Shown here piece by piece: positions 25,205 to 33,456 of a stretch of DNA of 64,000 bases. A program made the translations under genes and the position numbers. The notes below the pieces were generated by a model, which made no database searches, had not been told where the DNA came from, and saw nothing but the letters and a program-made list of their open reading frames with translations. The DNA comes from JAWLBM01 sp041687675 (GTDB lineage Bacteria > Pseudomonadota > Alphaproteobacteria > Rhizobiales > Pleomorphomonadaceae). The stretch covers positions 1 through 64,000 of the forward strand of contig JAWLBM010000004.1 in NCBI GenBank assembly GCA_041687675.1, read 5' to 3'. Numbering within the stretch: the stretch's first letter is position 1; each line of letters opens with the position of its first letter.

Positions 25205-26140
25205 ATGCGACCCCGGGGTGTGATCGTGACACTCATCAGTGCGACATCGCCGGCTGCAGCGCGCCGGAGCGCGCAAGGCGAGCGGGCTCCGATCGACTGG
25301 ATCGGCTACGTCTTCATCGCCTTCTTCGCCCTGCCGTTCCTTCTCTTCAATGTCGCGCCGGTGTTCTTCGGCACCTATGTCGCCTTCACCGAGTGGCGCA
25401 TCATCGGCACGCCCGAGTGGATCGGGCTGGAGAACTTCCGCGAGGCGTTCGATGACGAGTGGGTGTGGCTGGCGTTCCGAAACGTGGTTCTCTACGCCGT
25501 CATTATCGTCCCCGGCGTCACCATCCTCGGCCTTGGCTTCGCGCTGTTCGTCAACCAGGGATATCCCCTGTCCGGCCTCGCGCGGACCCTTTTCTTCGCC
25601 CCGAACGTGGTCTCGGCCACGGTCATCGGACTCGTCTGGGTCTGGATCCTCGACACACAGTTCGGGCTTCTCAACAACGTGCTCGGTTCGGTCGGCATCT
25701 CCCCCGTGCCATGGCTCACCTCGGCCGACTGGTCGCTCGTGGGCGTGTCGATCGCCTCGATCTGGTGGGACCTTGGCCTTGCCTTCGTGCTGCTGCTTGC
25801 GGCCCTGCAGGACATACCGCGCGACCTCGTGGAGGCGGCGAAAGTGGACGGGGCGGGCCCGTTCAGCCGCTTGTGGCACGTGATCCTTCCGCAGTTGCGC
25901 CCGGTCCTGTCCATGGTGATCACGCTGCAGCTCATTTCGACCCTTCGGATCTTCAGCCAGGTCTACGTCATGACCAACGGCGGGCCGGCGGGCTCCTCGT
26001 CGTCGCCGATCCACTACATGTACACGGTCGCGATCGTCCGGAACCTCTACGGCTACGCCTCCGCGCTCGCCATCATGCTTTTCGTGGTGATCCTGCTGGT
26101 CACCGTGGTCCAGCGCTTCCTCCTGAAGGAGGCGCGCTGA
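25205..26140 (+). CDS. Sugar ABC transporter permease (MalF type, CUT1)
   Basis: A 311-residue permease with a charged leader of about 30 residues, then about six hydrophobic segments (WIGYVFIAFFALPFLLFNVA first). The EAA loop reads LVEAAKVDGAGPFSRLWHVI, with the Glu-Ala-Ala and Gly of the ATPase contact. In-frame GTGs at 25220 and 25226 are alternative starts, the second with a GGGGTG upstream. It overlaps the next permease by one base. Its ATPase partner is most likely the gene at 30947. Confidence 0.88.
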   Translation: MRPRGVIVTLISATSPAAARRSAQGERAPIDWIGYVFIAFFALPFLLFNVAPVFFGTYVAFTEWRIIGTPEWIGLENFREAFDDEWVWLAFRNVVLYAVIIVPGVTILGLGFALFVNQGYPLSGLARTLFFAPNVVSATVIGLVWVWILDTQFGLLNNVLGSVGISPVPWLTSADWSLVGVSIASIWWDLGLAFVLLLAALQDIPRDLVEAAKVDGAGPFSRLWHVILPQLRPVLSMVITLQLISTLRIFSQVYVMTNGGPAGSSSSPIHYMYTVAIVRNLYGYASALAIMLFVVILLVTVVQRFLLKEAR

Positions 26141-26994
26141 TGAACGGCTGGCTGGAGCGGCGCGGGATGCGCCCGGTCGACGTGCCGATCTGGATCGGCG
26201 GCATGCTGGTCGCGCTGGTCTGGTCCGCCCCCTTCGTGTGGATGGTCTCGACGTCGCTCAAGTTTCCGAGCGACGTGCTCACCGCCAGCATCGAGTGGAT
26301 TCCGCGGCGCTTCACGATCGACAACTACGTCAAGGTGTTCGAATTCCCGATCGTTCGCTGGACGCTCAACAGCCTGATCCAGGCGGTGACCTCGACGGCG
26401 CTCTGCGTGTTCTTCGGTGCTATGGCCGGATTCGCCCTCGCCCGGTTCCACTTCCCCGGGCGGGCAACGATCTTTCTCGTGTTCCTCGCCTCCCTCATGG
26501 TCCCGGTCGAGGTGACCGTCATCCCGATGCTCCTGGCGTTCATCAAGATCGGATGGGCCAGCACCTACCAGGCGCTGATCCTGCCGACCATCGCCAACGT
26601 GTTCTCCGTCTACATCTTCCGCCAGTTCTTCCTGTCCTTCCCGCGCGAACTGGAGGAGGCGGCCCGCCTCGACGGGGCGGGGCCGTTCCGCCTGTTCCTG
26701 CTGATCGCGCTGCCGCTCGCGCGGGCCCCCGCCATCGCCGCCTCGGTGATCATCTTCACCCTCAACTGGAACAACTTCCTCTGGCCGCTGCTCGTCACGT
26801 TCGACGAGAGCATGAAGACGATGCCGGTCGGCATCGCCGCGTTCGCGCCGGTGGTCGGGACCCATACCCAGCTCGAGGGCTACTCGGTCGCGATGGCCGG
26901 GGTGACGGTGCTGTCGCTGCCGAGCCTCGTGCTGTTCTTCCTCCTGCAGAAGTACTTCATCCAGGGGATCTCCCAGGGAGGCATCAAGCAATGA
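26140..26994 (+). CDS. Sugar ABC transporter permease (MalG type, CUT1)
   Basis: A 284-residue permease with about six hydrophobic segments, the EAA loop ELEEAARLDGAGPFRLFLLI and the standard C-terminus YFIQGISQGGIKQ. AAGGAGG lies about ten bases before the ATG, which shares its first base with the preceding stop. It completes the membrane part of the second CUT1 importer and overlaps the aldehyde dehydrogenase by ATGA, showing that uptake and oxidation are made together. Confidence 0.9.
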   Translation: MNGWLERRGMRPVDVPIWIGGMLVALVWSAPFVWMVSTSLKFPSDVLTASIEWIPRRFTIDNYVKVFEFPIVRWTLNSLIQAVTSTALCVFFGAMAGFALARFHFPGRATIFLVFLASLMVPVEVTVIPMLLAFIKIGWASTYQALILPTIANVFSVYIFRQFFLSFPRELEEAARLDGAGPFRLFLLIALPLARAPAIAASVIIFTLNWNNFLWPLLVTFDESMKTMPVGIAAFAPVVGTHTQLEGYSVAMAGVTVLSLPSLVLFFLLQKYFIQGISQGGIKQ

Positions 26995-28514
26995 CCGTCG
27001 CGTCGCAGTGCTCCCGCCTTCTCGAACGCCTCGCCGCGCTCGGCGTGGACGCGGCGCCGGAGATCGGCTCGATCCACGTCGCCGGAGAGGCGCGCCCGGC
27101 CGCCTCCGGCGAGAGTTTCGAATCGGTCGACCCGAGCACGGACAGGGTGCTCGCCCGCGTCTCCCGCGGCGCGGCCGCCGACGTGGACGCCGCGGCACGC
27201 ACCGCCCGCGGTGCGCTTGACGGAGCATGGGGCGAGACCACGGCGCAAAGGCGAGGCGAGCTGCTGATGCGGTTCGCCGACGTGCTGGAGGCGCATGCCG
27301 ACGTCCTCGCCCGCTTGGAGACCCTGGATGCCGGCAAACCGCTGGCGTCGGCCGCCGGCGACGTCGCCGGCGCGGCGGCGACGCTGCGCTACAACGCAGG
27401 CGCGGCCGACAAGCTGGAAGGCGCCACCATCCCGCTCGGACCGGACGTCCTCGACTTCACCGAGCTCGAGCCCCTCGGTGTCACCGGCCACATCACGCCC
27501 TGGAACTACCCGCTCGGCATGGCCATGCGATCGCTCGCCCCGGCGCTCGCAGCCGGCTGCACGGCGGTCCTGAAGCCGGCGGAGCAGACCCCGCTGACGA
27601 CGCTCGCGCTCGCCGAGATCGCCGCCCTCGCCGGCATCCCGCCCGGCGTCGTCAACGTGGTCACCGGATTCGGGCCTGAGGCAGGCGCCGCGCTCGTCGA
27701 GCATCCCCTGGTCGCTGGCGTCACCTTCACCGGGTCCGTGGAGACGGGCCGGCTGGTCGGGGCCGCCGCGGGACGGGCCCTGAAGCCGGCGGTGCTCGAA
27801 CTCGGCGGCAAGAACCCGATGATCGTCTTCGAGGACGCCGACCTCGACCGCGCCGTCGCGGCGGCGGTCGAAGGCGGCTTCGACAACTGCGGTCAGGTCT
27901 GTTCGTCCTCCTCGCGCCTCATCGTCCACGGGGCCATTCGCGCGGCGTTCCTGGAGCGCCTCGTCGCACGGGTCCGGCGGATCCGCCCGGCGCCCGGCCT
28001 CGACAACGGCGACATCGGCCCGCTGGTCTCCGCCGAGCAGCACGCGAAGGTGATGGGCCACATGGAGTCGGCCCTCGCCGGCGGCGCGGTCGCGCTGACG
28101 GGCGGCGGTCGCCCGGAAGGTCTCGACCGGGGCTACTTCGTCGCGCCGACGGTGTTCGACCGGGTCGATCCCTTGGCGCCGATCGCGAGGGAGGAGACGT
28201 TCGGCCCGGTCGTCACCGTGTTCGACTTCACCGACGAGGACGAAGCGGTCGAACTCGCCAACGGCCTTCCCTACGGCCTCGCCGCGGGCCTGCAGACCCG
28301 GGACATCGACCGCGCCCTGAGGCTCGCACGCCGGCTCCGCGCCGGGACGGTGTGGATCAACGGCTGGTTCATCGGCGGCGTGCAGGCACCGACGGGCGGG
28401 GTGAAGGACAGCGGCTTCGGCCGCGAGCGCGGGCTGCCGGGAATCCGCAACTACGTCTCCATCAAGACGGTCGCCGTCCACATCGCCCGGCGAGCGCCGC
28501 CCGACACGAGCTGA
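26991..28514 (+). CDS. Aldehyde dehydrogenase family protein
   Basis: A 507-residue NAD(P)-dependent aldehyde dehydrogenase with an N-terminal extension of about 25 residues. Motifs: ITPWNYPLGMAM near 169-180, general base E270 in LELGGKNP, nucleophile C304 in FDNCGQVC, EETFGPVVTVF, and the closing VKDSGFGRERG. It is close in type to betaine- and hydroxy-aldehyde dehydrogenases. The ATG overlaps the permease stop, so it belongs to the import operon and probably oxidises an aldehyde from the imported compound. Confidence 0.87.
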   Translation: MTVASQCSRLLERLAALGVDAAPEIGSIHVAGEARPAASGESFESVDPSTDRVLARVSRGAAADVDAAARTARGALDGAWGETTAQRRGELLMRFADVLEAHADVLARLETLDAGKPLASAAGDVAGAAATLRYNAGAADKLEGATIPLGPDVLDFTELEPLGVTGHITPWNYPLGMAMRSLAPALAAGCTAVLKPAEQTPLTTLALAEIAALAGIPPGVVNVVTGFGPEAGAALVEHPLVAGVTFTGSVETGRLVGAAAGRALKPAVLELGGKNPMIVFEDADLDRAVAAAVEGGFDNCGQVCSSSSRLIVHGAIRAAFLERLVARVRRIRPAPGLDNGDIGPLVSAEQHAKVMGHMESALAGGAVALTGGGRPEGLDRGYFVAPTVFDRVDPLAPIAREETFGPVVTVFDFTDEDEAVELANGLPYGLAAGLQTRDIDRALRLARRLRAGTVWINGWFIGGVQAPTGGVKDSGFGRERGLPGIRNYVSIKTVAVHIARRAPPDTS

Positions 28515-28570
28515 CCGGGCCCGAGCACCCGCCGCATTCCGCCGAACCAGTGCCGAGAGGACCACAACCC

Positions 28571-29785
28571 ATGTCCGCGATCGCCGACGTGACGCACCAC
28601 GACATCTTCCGCAGCCCCGTTCATTGCGTGAACCAGATCGCCGCCCGAAAACTCCGAAACGGCGACATCCTCGCGGTGTTCAACGAGGAGCGTTTCCCCT
28701 ACCACCACGACAGCGGCCAGACCCTGATCACCCGGTCCCGCGACGGGGGGCGGACCTGGACGGAGCCGAAGGTGGTGCTGCCGTGGACCGAGACCACCGG
28801 CAACTGGGACTGCGGCATTTGCGAGCTCTCCGACGGCTCCCTGATCGTCAACCTCACGATCACCGCCTTCTTCAAGCGGGGCGTCGCACCCACCCAGCCG
28901 TCCTGGAGCATGCATCCGTGGACCCGCGAGTGGGGCGACTGGACCTGGGCGTTCAAGACCCAGGGCTGGCTCGGGACGTTCGTCGTCAAGTCCACCGACG
29001 GCGGCGAGACCTGGAGCGACCCGGTTCCCTGCAATGTGCGGCCGCTGAAGCACGGGGGGTGCCGGCTCGGGTGCTGGGAGCTCCCGTCGGGCTCCCTGCT
29101 GATGGGCCTCTACGGCCGGATCCGCGGATACGGCGAGGAAGGCGAGGGCGAATCGACCCGCTCCGCTCTGATCCGCTCCGACGACGGCGGCCTCAACTGG
29201 GAGTACTTCTCCACGCTGGCCTACGATCCCGCCTCCATCATCGACTACGAGGAGCCGGCGCTCGTGCGCCTCGCAGACGGTCGCCTGGTCTGCTTCATGC
29301 GCACGCACGTCAATCCGAGCGGCGATGCCCGCAACATGGTCATGACGATCTCCGAGGATGACGGCTTCTCCTGGACGCCGCCGAAGTGGACCAACATCTG
29401 GGGGTATCCGGCCGACATGGTCGCCCTGGCCGACGGTCGATACCTCATGGTCTACGGATACCGGCGCAAGCCCTACGGCGTGCGCGGCGTCGTGTCCCGC
29501 GACGGCGTCACCTGGGATGTTGCCGACGAGTTCGTGATCCGCGAGGGCGGCCTGCCGACCGGATCGGGCGGGGGCAAGCCGGCATCGAGCCTCGGCGGGG
29601 ATTCCGGCGCGGGGGGCCATTCCGGGGGCGGCGTCGATCCGGACAACCCCGGCCTGTTCCAGCACATCGGGTATCCGACGGTGGTGCAGAACGACGACGG
29701 CTCGATCGCCTGCTGCTACCATGAGTGGACCGAGGGCGAGACGCCGCTGCAGTACGTCCGCTGCACGCGGTTCTGGCTACCGTGA
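28571..29785 (+). CDS. Sialidase-fold (Asp-box) protein, cytoplasmic
   Basis: A 404-residue beta-propeller protein of the sialidase/BNR type. At least four Asp-box turns (S-x-D-x-G-x-x-W) are visible: SRDGGRTW, STDGGETW, SDDGGLNW and SEDDGFSW. An N-terminal FRSP at about 14-17 sits where sialidases have the FRIP arginine. There is no signal peptide. Residues 326-359 are a Gly/Ser-rich insert before the last blade (PGLFQHIGYPTVVQND). Lying inside an importer operon, it is likely an intracellular glycosidase or lyase acting on an imported glycoside. Substrate is unknown and true sialidase activity is unproven. Confidence 0.75.
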   Translation: MSAIADVTHHDIFRSPVHCVNQIAARKLRNGDILAVFNEERFPYHHDSGQTLITRSRDGGRTWTEPKVVLPWTETTGNWDCGICELSDGSLIVNLTITAFFKRGVAPTQPSWSMHPWTREWGDWTWAFKTQGWLGTFVVKSTDGGETWSDPVPCNVRPLKHGGCRLGCWELPSGSLLMGLYGRIRGYGEEGEGESTRSALIRSDDGGLNWEYFSTLAYDPASIIDYEEPALVRLADGRLVCFMRTHVNPSGDARNMVMTISEDDGFSWTPPKWTNIWGYPADMVALADGRYLMVYGYRRKPYGVRGVVSRDGVTWDVADEFVIREGGLPTGSGGGKPASSLGGDSGAGGHSGGGVDPDNPGLFQHIGYPTVVQNDDGSIACCYHEWTEGETPLQYVRCTRFWLP

Positions 29786-30960
29786 CCGACACGCCCGGAG
29801 GGGCGAGGGATGCGCGCGGACGGACCCACGGTCTCGTCTTCCGCGATCCCGGCGCCTATGCCGCGCACCCGCACATGGCCGTGGCGGCGGACGGGACGTT
29901 CCTTCTCGTCTTCAACCTGGCGCCGAGACGGCGGGTGGTGCTCCATCCGCCGCTCGACCCGGCCTTCCGCAACGTGGTGATGCGATCGAGCGACGAGGGC
30001 CGCAGCTGGAGCGTGCCCAAGCCGGTCCCCGCCGGCGAGGCGACCGGTTTCGAGTGCGCAGGGCTGACCGCGCTGCCGGACGGCTCGGTGCTCCTCAACC
30101 AGTGGCGCTTCGGCTGGGGACCGACCGAGCGATTCCCGCCCGGAGCGGAGGACCTCGCCCTCCCGTCCGATCTCGCGGCCCAGTGGGCCCGCTCGACCGA
30201 GTTCGAGGGGCTGCACGGGGTCGCCGGCCCGGCCGCCGTCTTGGATCTCTTCCCGCTGGCCCGGTGCGGCGGGGAGACACTGGCGAGCCTCGCCGAAACC
30301 CCCAGCTCGCCCTTCCGTCCGGCGGGCCGGATCGACACCGCCCCCTACAGCGGCGGCTACGGGATGCGGGGCGGCATCGTGATGCCCGGCGGCGAGATCG
30401 TGCTCCCGCTCAGCGACGTGCCGCACTACCGGGAGGTGTTCCTCGTCCGCAGCCGGGACGGCGGCCGGACCTGGGACCGCCCGGAGCCCGTCGCCGCCGT
30501 TCCCGGCCGGAGCTTCGAGGAACCCGCGCCGGTGCTGCTCGCCGGCGGGGACCTCCTCCTCGTCCTCCGCGAGAACGAGACGCGGATCCTGCACACGGTC
30601 CGCTCGGCCGATGGGGGGCGGACCTGGTCGAGGCCGCAGCCGACCGGGATCAGCGACTATCCGGCCCACGTCCTGAGGCTCCGGGACGGACGGCTCGCCA
30701 TGGTCGCCGGCCGCCGCCGGCCGCCGTTCGGCATCGTGCTATATTTTGCGGGAGCGGATGGCGAGGACTGGTCCGGGCCGGTCGTCCTGCGCGACGACCT
30801 GCCCGATCGCGACCTCGGGTATCCCACGGCCGCCGAGCGCGGCAACGGCGAACTCCTTGTCGTCTACTACGGGCGCGACCGGTCGGGGACCACGGCGATC
30901 CAGTCCACCGTCGCGGGCGCGGAACTGCTTGGGGGAGCGAGGAACCATGTACCAGGTTGA
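29782..30960 (+). CDS. Second sialidase-fold (Asp-box) protein, cytoplasmic
   Basis: A 392-residue paralogue-like protein with Asp boxes SSDEGRSW, SRDGGRTW and SADGGRTW and a weaker ADGEDW. FRDP follows near the N-terminus, then AAHPHMAVAADGTFLLVF. No signal peptide is seen. The start is GTG at 29782, overlapping the previous TGA as GTGA; an ATG at 29725 in the same frame lies inside the upstream gene and is less likely. Two adjacent but diverged members suggest a two-step or two-substrate role. It overlaps the ATPase gene by 14 bases. Confidence 0.75.
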   Translation: MTDTPGGARDARGRTHGLVFRDPGAYAAHPHMAVAADGTFLLVFNLAPRRRVVLHPPLDPAFRNVVMRSSDEGRSWSVPKPVPAGEATGFECAGLTALPDGSVLLNQWRFGWGPTERFPPGAEDLALPSDLAAQWARSTEFEGLHGVAGPAAVLDLFPLARCGGETLASLAETPSSPFRPAGRIDTAPYSGGYGMRGGIVMPGGEIVLPLSDVPHYREVFLVRSRDGGRTWDRPEPVAAVPGRSFEEPAPVLLAGGDLLLVLRENETRILHTVRSADGGRTWSRPQPTGISDYPAHVLRLRDGRLAMVAGRRRPPFGIVLYFAGADGEDWSGPVVLRDDLPDRDLGYPTAAERGNGELLVVYYGRDRSGTTAIQSTVAGAELLGGARNHVPG

Positions 30961-32047
30961 ACTCTCCGGTGTCGGCAAGTCCTTCGGAACCATCGACGTC
31001 ATCCACGATGTCGACCTCCAGGTCGGGCAGGGCGAACTGGTGGTGTTCGTCGGCCCGTCCGGATGCGGCAAGTCCACGCTGCTGCGGATGATCTGCGGCC
31101 TGGAATACCTCAGTCGTGGCGAGGTCCGGATCGACGGTCGGTCGATGCGCGGGGTGGATCCCTCCAGGCGGGAGGTGGCGATGGTGTTTCAGTCCTACGC
31201 GCTCTACCCGCACATGACGGTCGCCGACAACATGGGCTTCGCCCTGCGCATGGCCGGCATGCGAAAGCGCGAGCGGGCCGAGCGGGTCCGCGAGGCCGCC
31301 CGCATCCTGCGCCTGGAGGATCTCCTCGACCGGTTGCCGAAGCAGCTGTCCGGCGGACAGCGCCAGCGGGTTGCGATCGGCCGGGCGATCGTCCGCAACC
31401 CGAAGGTCTTTCTCTTCGACGAGCCGCTGTCGAACCTCGATGCGGAGCTGAGGGTGCAGATGCGCCTGGAGATCGCCGCGCTGCACCGTCAGCTCGGCGC
31501 CACAATGATCTACGTCACCCACGACCAGGTCGAGGCGATGACGATGGCCGACCGGATCGTCGTCCTGAGGCAGGGGCGGATAGAGCAGGTGGGGTCCCCG
31601 TCCGAGGTCTACGCGCGGCCGCGCAACCTGTTCGTCGCCGGCTTCATCGGATCGCCCCGGATGAACCTCCTGTCCGGCCGGGTCACCGCCGTTTCCGGCG
31701 CCGAGGCCCTGGTCGCGCTGACGGGGCGGGAGGAAAGCCCGTTCGCCGTTCCGGCGACGCCAGGCGGCGTGGCGGCGGGCGAGGCCGTCACGCTGGGGAT
31801 CCGGCCCGAGCACCTCTCGGTGGACGCCGATCGGCCGATCCGCCTCGAGGCGGACATCAAGTTCGTGGAGAACCTCGGCGGCACCTGCTACCTGCATGCG
31901 CCGGCCGACCCCGCGGGGCCGCTGGTGGTCGAGTCGCGGCAGGAGGAGACCGAGATCGGGCCGGGGCGCCACCGGCTCGGGGCGGATACCCGCCGAGTTC
32001 ATCTCTTCGCGGCGGACGGGCGGGCGGTCACCGGCCGGATGCAATAG
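30947..32047 (+). CDS. Sugar ABC transporter ATPase (MalK/UgpC type)
   Basis: A 366-residue ATPase with the full set: Walker A GPSGCGKST (36-44), the Q-loop VFQSYALYPHM, signature LSGGQ (134-138), Walker B VFLFDEPLSNLD, H-loop YVTHD and a C-terminal regulatory OB-type domain from about 235. GAGG precedes the ATG. It is the last gene of the operon that begins at 23771 and most likely energises that importer; it may also serve the importer at 14569-17680, which has lost its own ATPase. Confidence 0.9.
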   Translation: MYQVELSGVGKSFGTIDVIHDVDLQVGQGELVVFVGPSGCGKSTLLRMICGLEYLSRGEVRIDGRSMRGVDPSRREVAMVFQSYALYPHMTVADNMGFALRMAGMRKRERAERVREAARILRLEDLLDRLPKQLSGGQRQRVAIGRAIVRNPKVFLFDEPLSNLDAELRVQMRLEIAALHRQLGATMIYVTHDQVEAMTMADRIVVLRQGRIEQVGSPSEVYARPRNLFVAGFIGSPRMNLLSGRVTAVSGAEALVALTGREESPFAVPATPGGVAAGEAVTLGIRPEHLSVDADRPIRLEADIKFVENLGGTCYLHAPADPAGPLVVESRQEETEIGPGRHRLGADTRRVHLFAADGRAVTGRMQ

Positions 32048-32074
32048 CACCGGGACGGGGCCGCAAGCCCGAGC

Positions 32075-33274
32075 TCAACGGCTCCAGTAGGAGTCCGGCG
32101 GCGGCCCCCAGTCGTGGAGCATGCACGAATAGACGGCCGTCTCGTCAAAGGGATAGCGGCGCTCCATCTCCGGCGTCAGCGTGAGGCCGAGGCCCGGGGC
32201 TTCCGGACGCAGAAGCCGCCCGTCGACGACGCGTCCCTGCTCGCCCATCATCTCCACGCCGAGGGGGAAGGCGAGCATCGGATACTCCACGAGTTCGCCG
32301 CCGGCGGCGAAGGCCGCGTGATAGCTGGCCATGATCGCGGCGGCGCCGCCCCAGGCGTGCACCACGACGCCGGTCCCGGTCTCGACCCCCGCCGCGAACA
32401 CCTCGAGCACGGCCGAGATTCCGCCGATCACCGAGGCGTCCGGCTGGACGGCGTCATAGACGCCGTCGTGCATCCGGCCGATCATCTCCTTGGGGGTGGT
32501 GATGATTTCGCCCCCGTACACCGGCACCTCCGTGCGCCGGCGAAGCTCCTTGAACCCCTCGGGGCTGTCCGGCCCGATCGCCTCCTCGACGAAGACAATC
32601 CGTCGGTCCGTCAGGGCGTGGACCCCGTCGATGAAGGCCACCACGTCGTCCACCTCCTGGGGCGGGTCCGCAAGGTTCTGGCACATGTCGATCCCGACCC
32701 GGATTCCCCGCCGGCCCGCCTCCTCGAGCACCCAGGCCGTCCGCAGCACGTCGCGCTTGACCGACCGGATCTTGTAGAGACCGATACCCAGCGAGCCGAG
32801 AAGGTCCAACTCCCGGAGGAACTGCTCCTTGGCGTCGCAGCACCCGCCGCTGCCGTAGATCCGGATGCTGTCCGCCTTCGCGCCGCCGAGCGCCTCGTGG
32901 ACCGGGACGCCGAGGCTCTTTGCGCGCGCGTCCTGCAGCGCGATCTCGAAGGCGCTGATGACGTGGCGCGCCGCGCCCTGCAGGGACCAGTAGTCGCAGA
33001 TACTCCGCAGGTCGCGGACGCGGCGGGCGATGTCGAAGGCATCCCTGCCGATCAGGTAGGGGCGGCAGAGATCCACGATCGACCTGAACACGAGCGGCGC
33101 GAAGACGGCGAGATAGCCTTCGCCCAGGCCGGTGACGCCCGTGTCGAGCGTGATCTCGACCATTCCCACGGTCCGCCTGGGCCCGTTCGGGAAGCATTCC
33201 TTGATCTCCGGGTCGTCCGCGTCCGCATAGGGCGAACTCAGGAGGACGCAGCGGATGTCGGCGATCTTCGTCAT
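32075..33274 (-). CDS. Mandelate racemase/muconate lactonizing family enzyme (acid-sugar dehydratase)
   Basis: A 399-residue enolase-superfamily enzyme. The catalytic Lys side is LYKIRS (K168 and R170), metal ligands are D196 (GIDMCQN), E230/E231 (FVEEAI) and E256 (GGEI), and the opposite base is H306 in VVVHAWGG. This pattern suits abstraction of a proton next to a carboxylate, as in aldonate or aldarate dehydratases. It lies next to a DapA-type lyase on the same strand, a common pairing in acid-sugar breakdown. Arg in place of the second Lys differs from mandelate racemase itself. The substrate is not predictable from sequence alone. Confidence 0.82.
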   Translation of the reverse strand: MTKIADIRCVLLSSPYADADDPEIKECFPNGPRRTVGMVEITLDTGVTGLGEGYLAVFAPLVFRSIVDLCRPYLIGRDAFDIARRVRDLRSICDYWSLQGAARHVISAFEIALQDARAKSLGVPVHEALGGAKADSIRIYGSGGCCDAKEQFLRELDLLGSLGIGLYKIRSVKRDVLRTAWVLEEAGRRGIRVGIDMCQNLADPPQEVDDVVAFIDGVHALTDRRIVFVEEAIGPDSPEGFKELRRRTEVPVYGGEIITTPKEMIGRMHDGVYDAVQPDASVIGGISAVLEVFAAGVETGTGVVVHAWGGAAAIMASYHAAFAAGGELVEYPMLAFPLGVEMMGEQGRVVDGRLLRPEAPGLGLTLTPEMERRYPFDETAVYSCMLHDWGPPPDSYWSR

Positions 33275-33432
33275 CAGTACCCCCGATCGAGCCGGATGAT
33301 CCCCTCCGGCGGCTCGCCCAGCGGCGCCGTGTCGTCCGGCAGCCCGTGACCGACGACGTGATCCGTGCCGGCGATCGCTCGCGGGCGACGCGCCTGCGCC
33401 GGTTGAAGGTCGAGGGCGATGAAAATGTTCAT
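33274..33432 (-). CDS. Short ORF, possible gene remnant
   Basis: A 52-codon frame (start MNIFIALDLQPAQARR, end GIIRLDRGY) whose TGA overlaps the ATG of the dehydratase gene. Its first 15 residues look like the beginning of a larger cytoplasmic protein such as a D-2-hydroxyacid dehydrogenase, and the rest looks unrelated. It may be the fused ends of a deleted gene, or a short leader peptide coupled to the dehydratase. Low confidence that a functional protein is made. Confidence 0.3.
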   Translation of the reverse strand: MNIFIALDLQPAQARRPRAIAGTDHVVGHGLPDDTAPLGEPPEGIIRLDRGY

Positions 33433-33456
33433 GCGTCGGGCCGCCCGGGTCGCTCG

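Noticed and set aside
29546..29647. Gly/Ser-rich tract that could be a tandem repeat
   Set aside because: No exact unit recurs at nucleotide level; it is a flexible insert in the first Asp-box protein.
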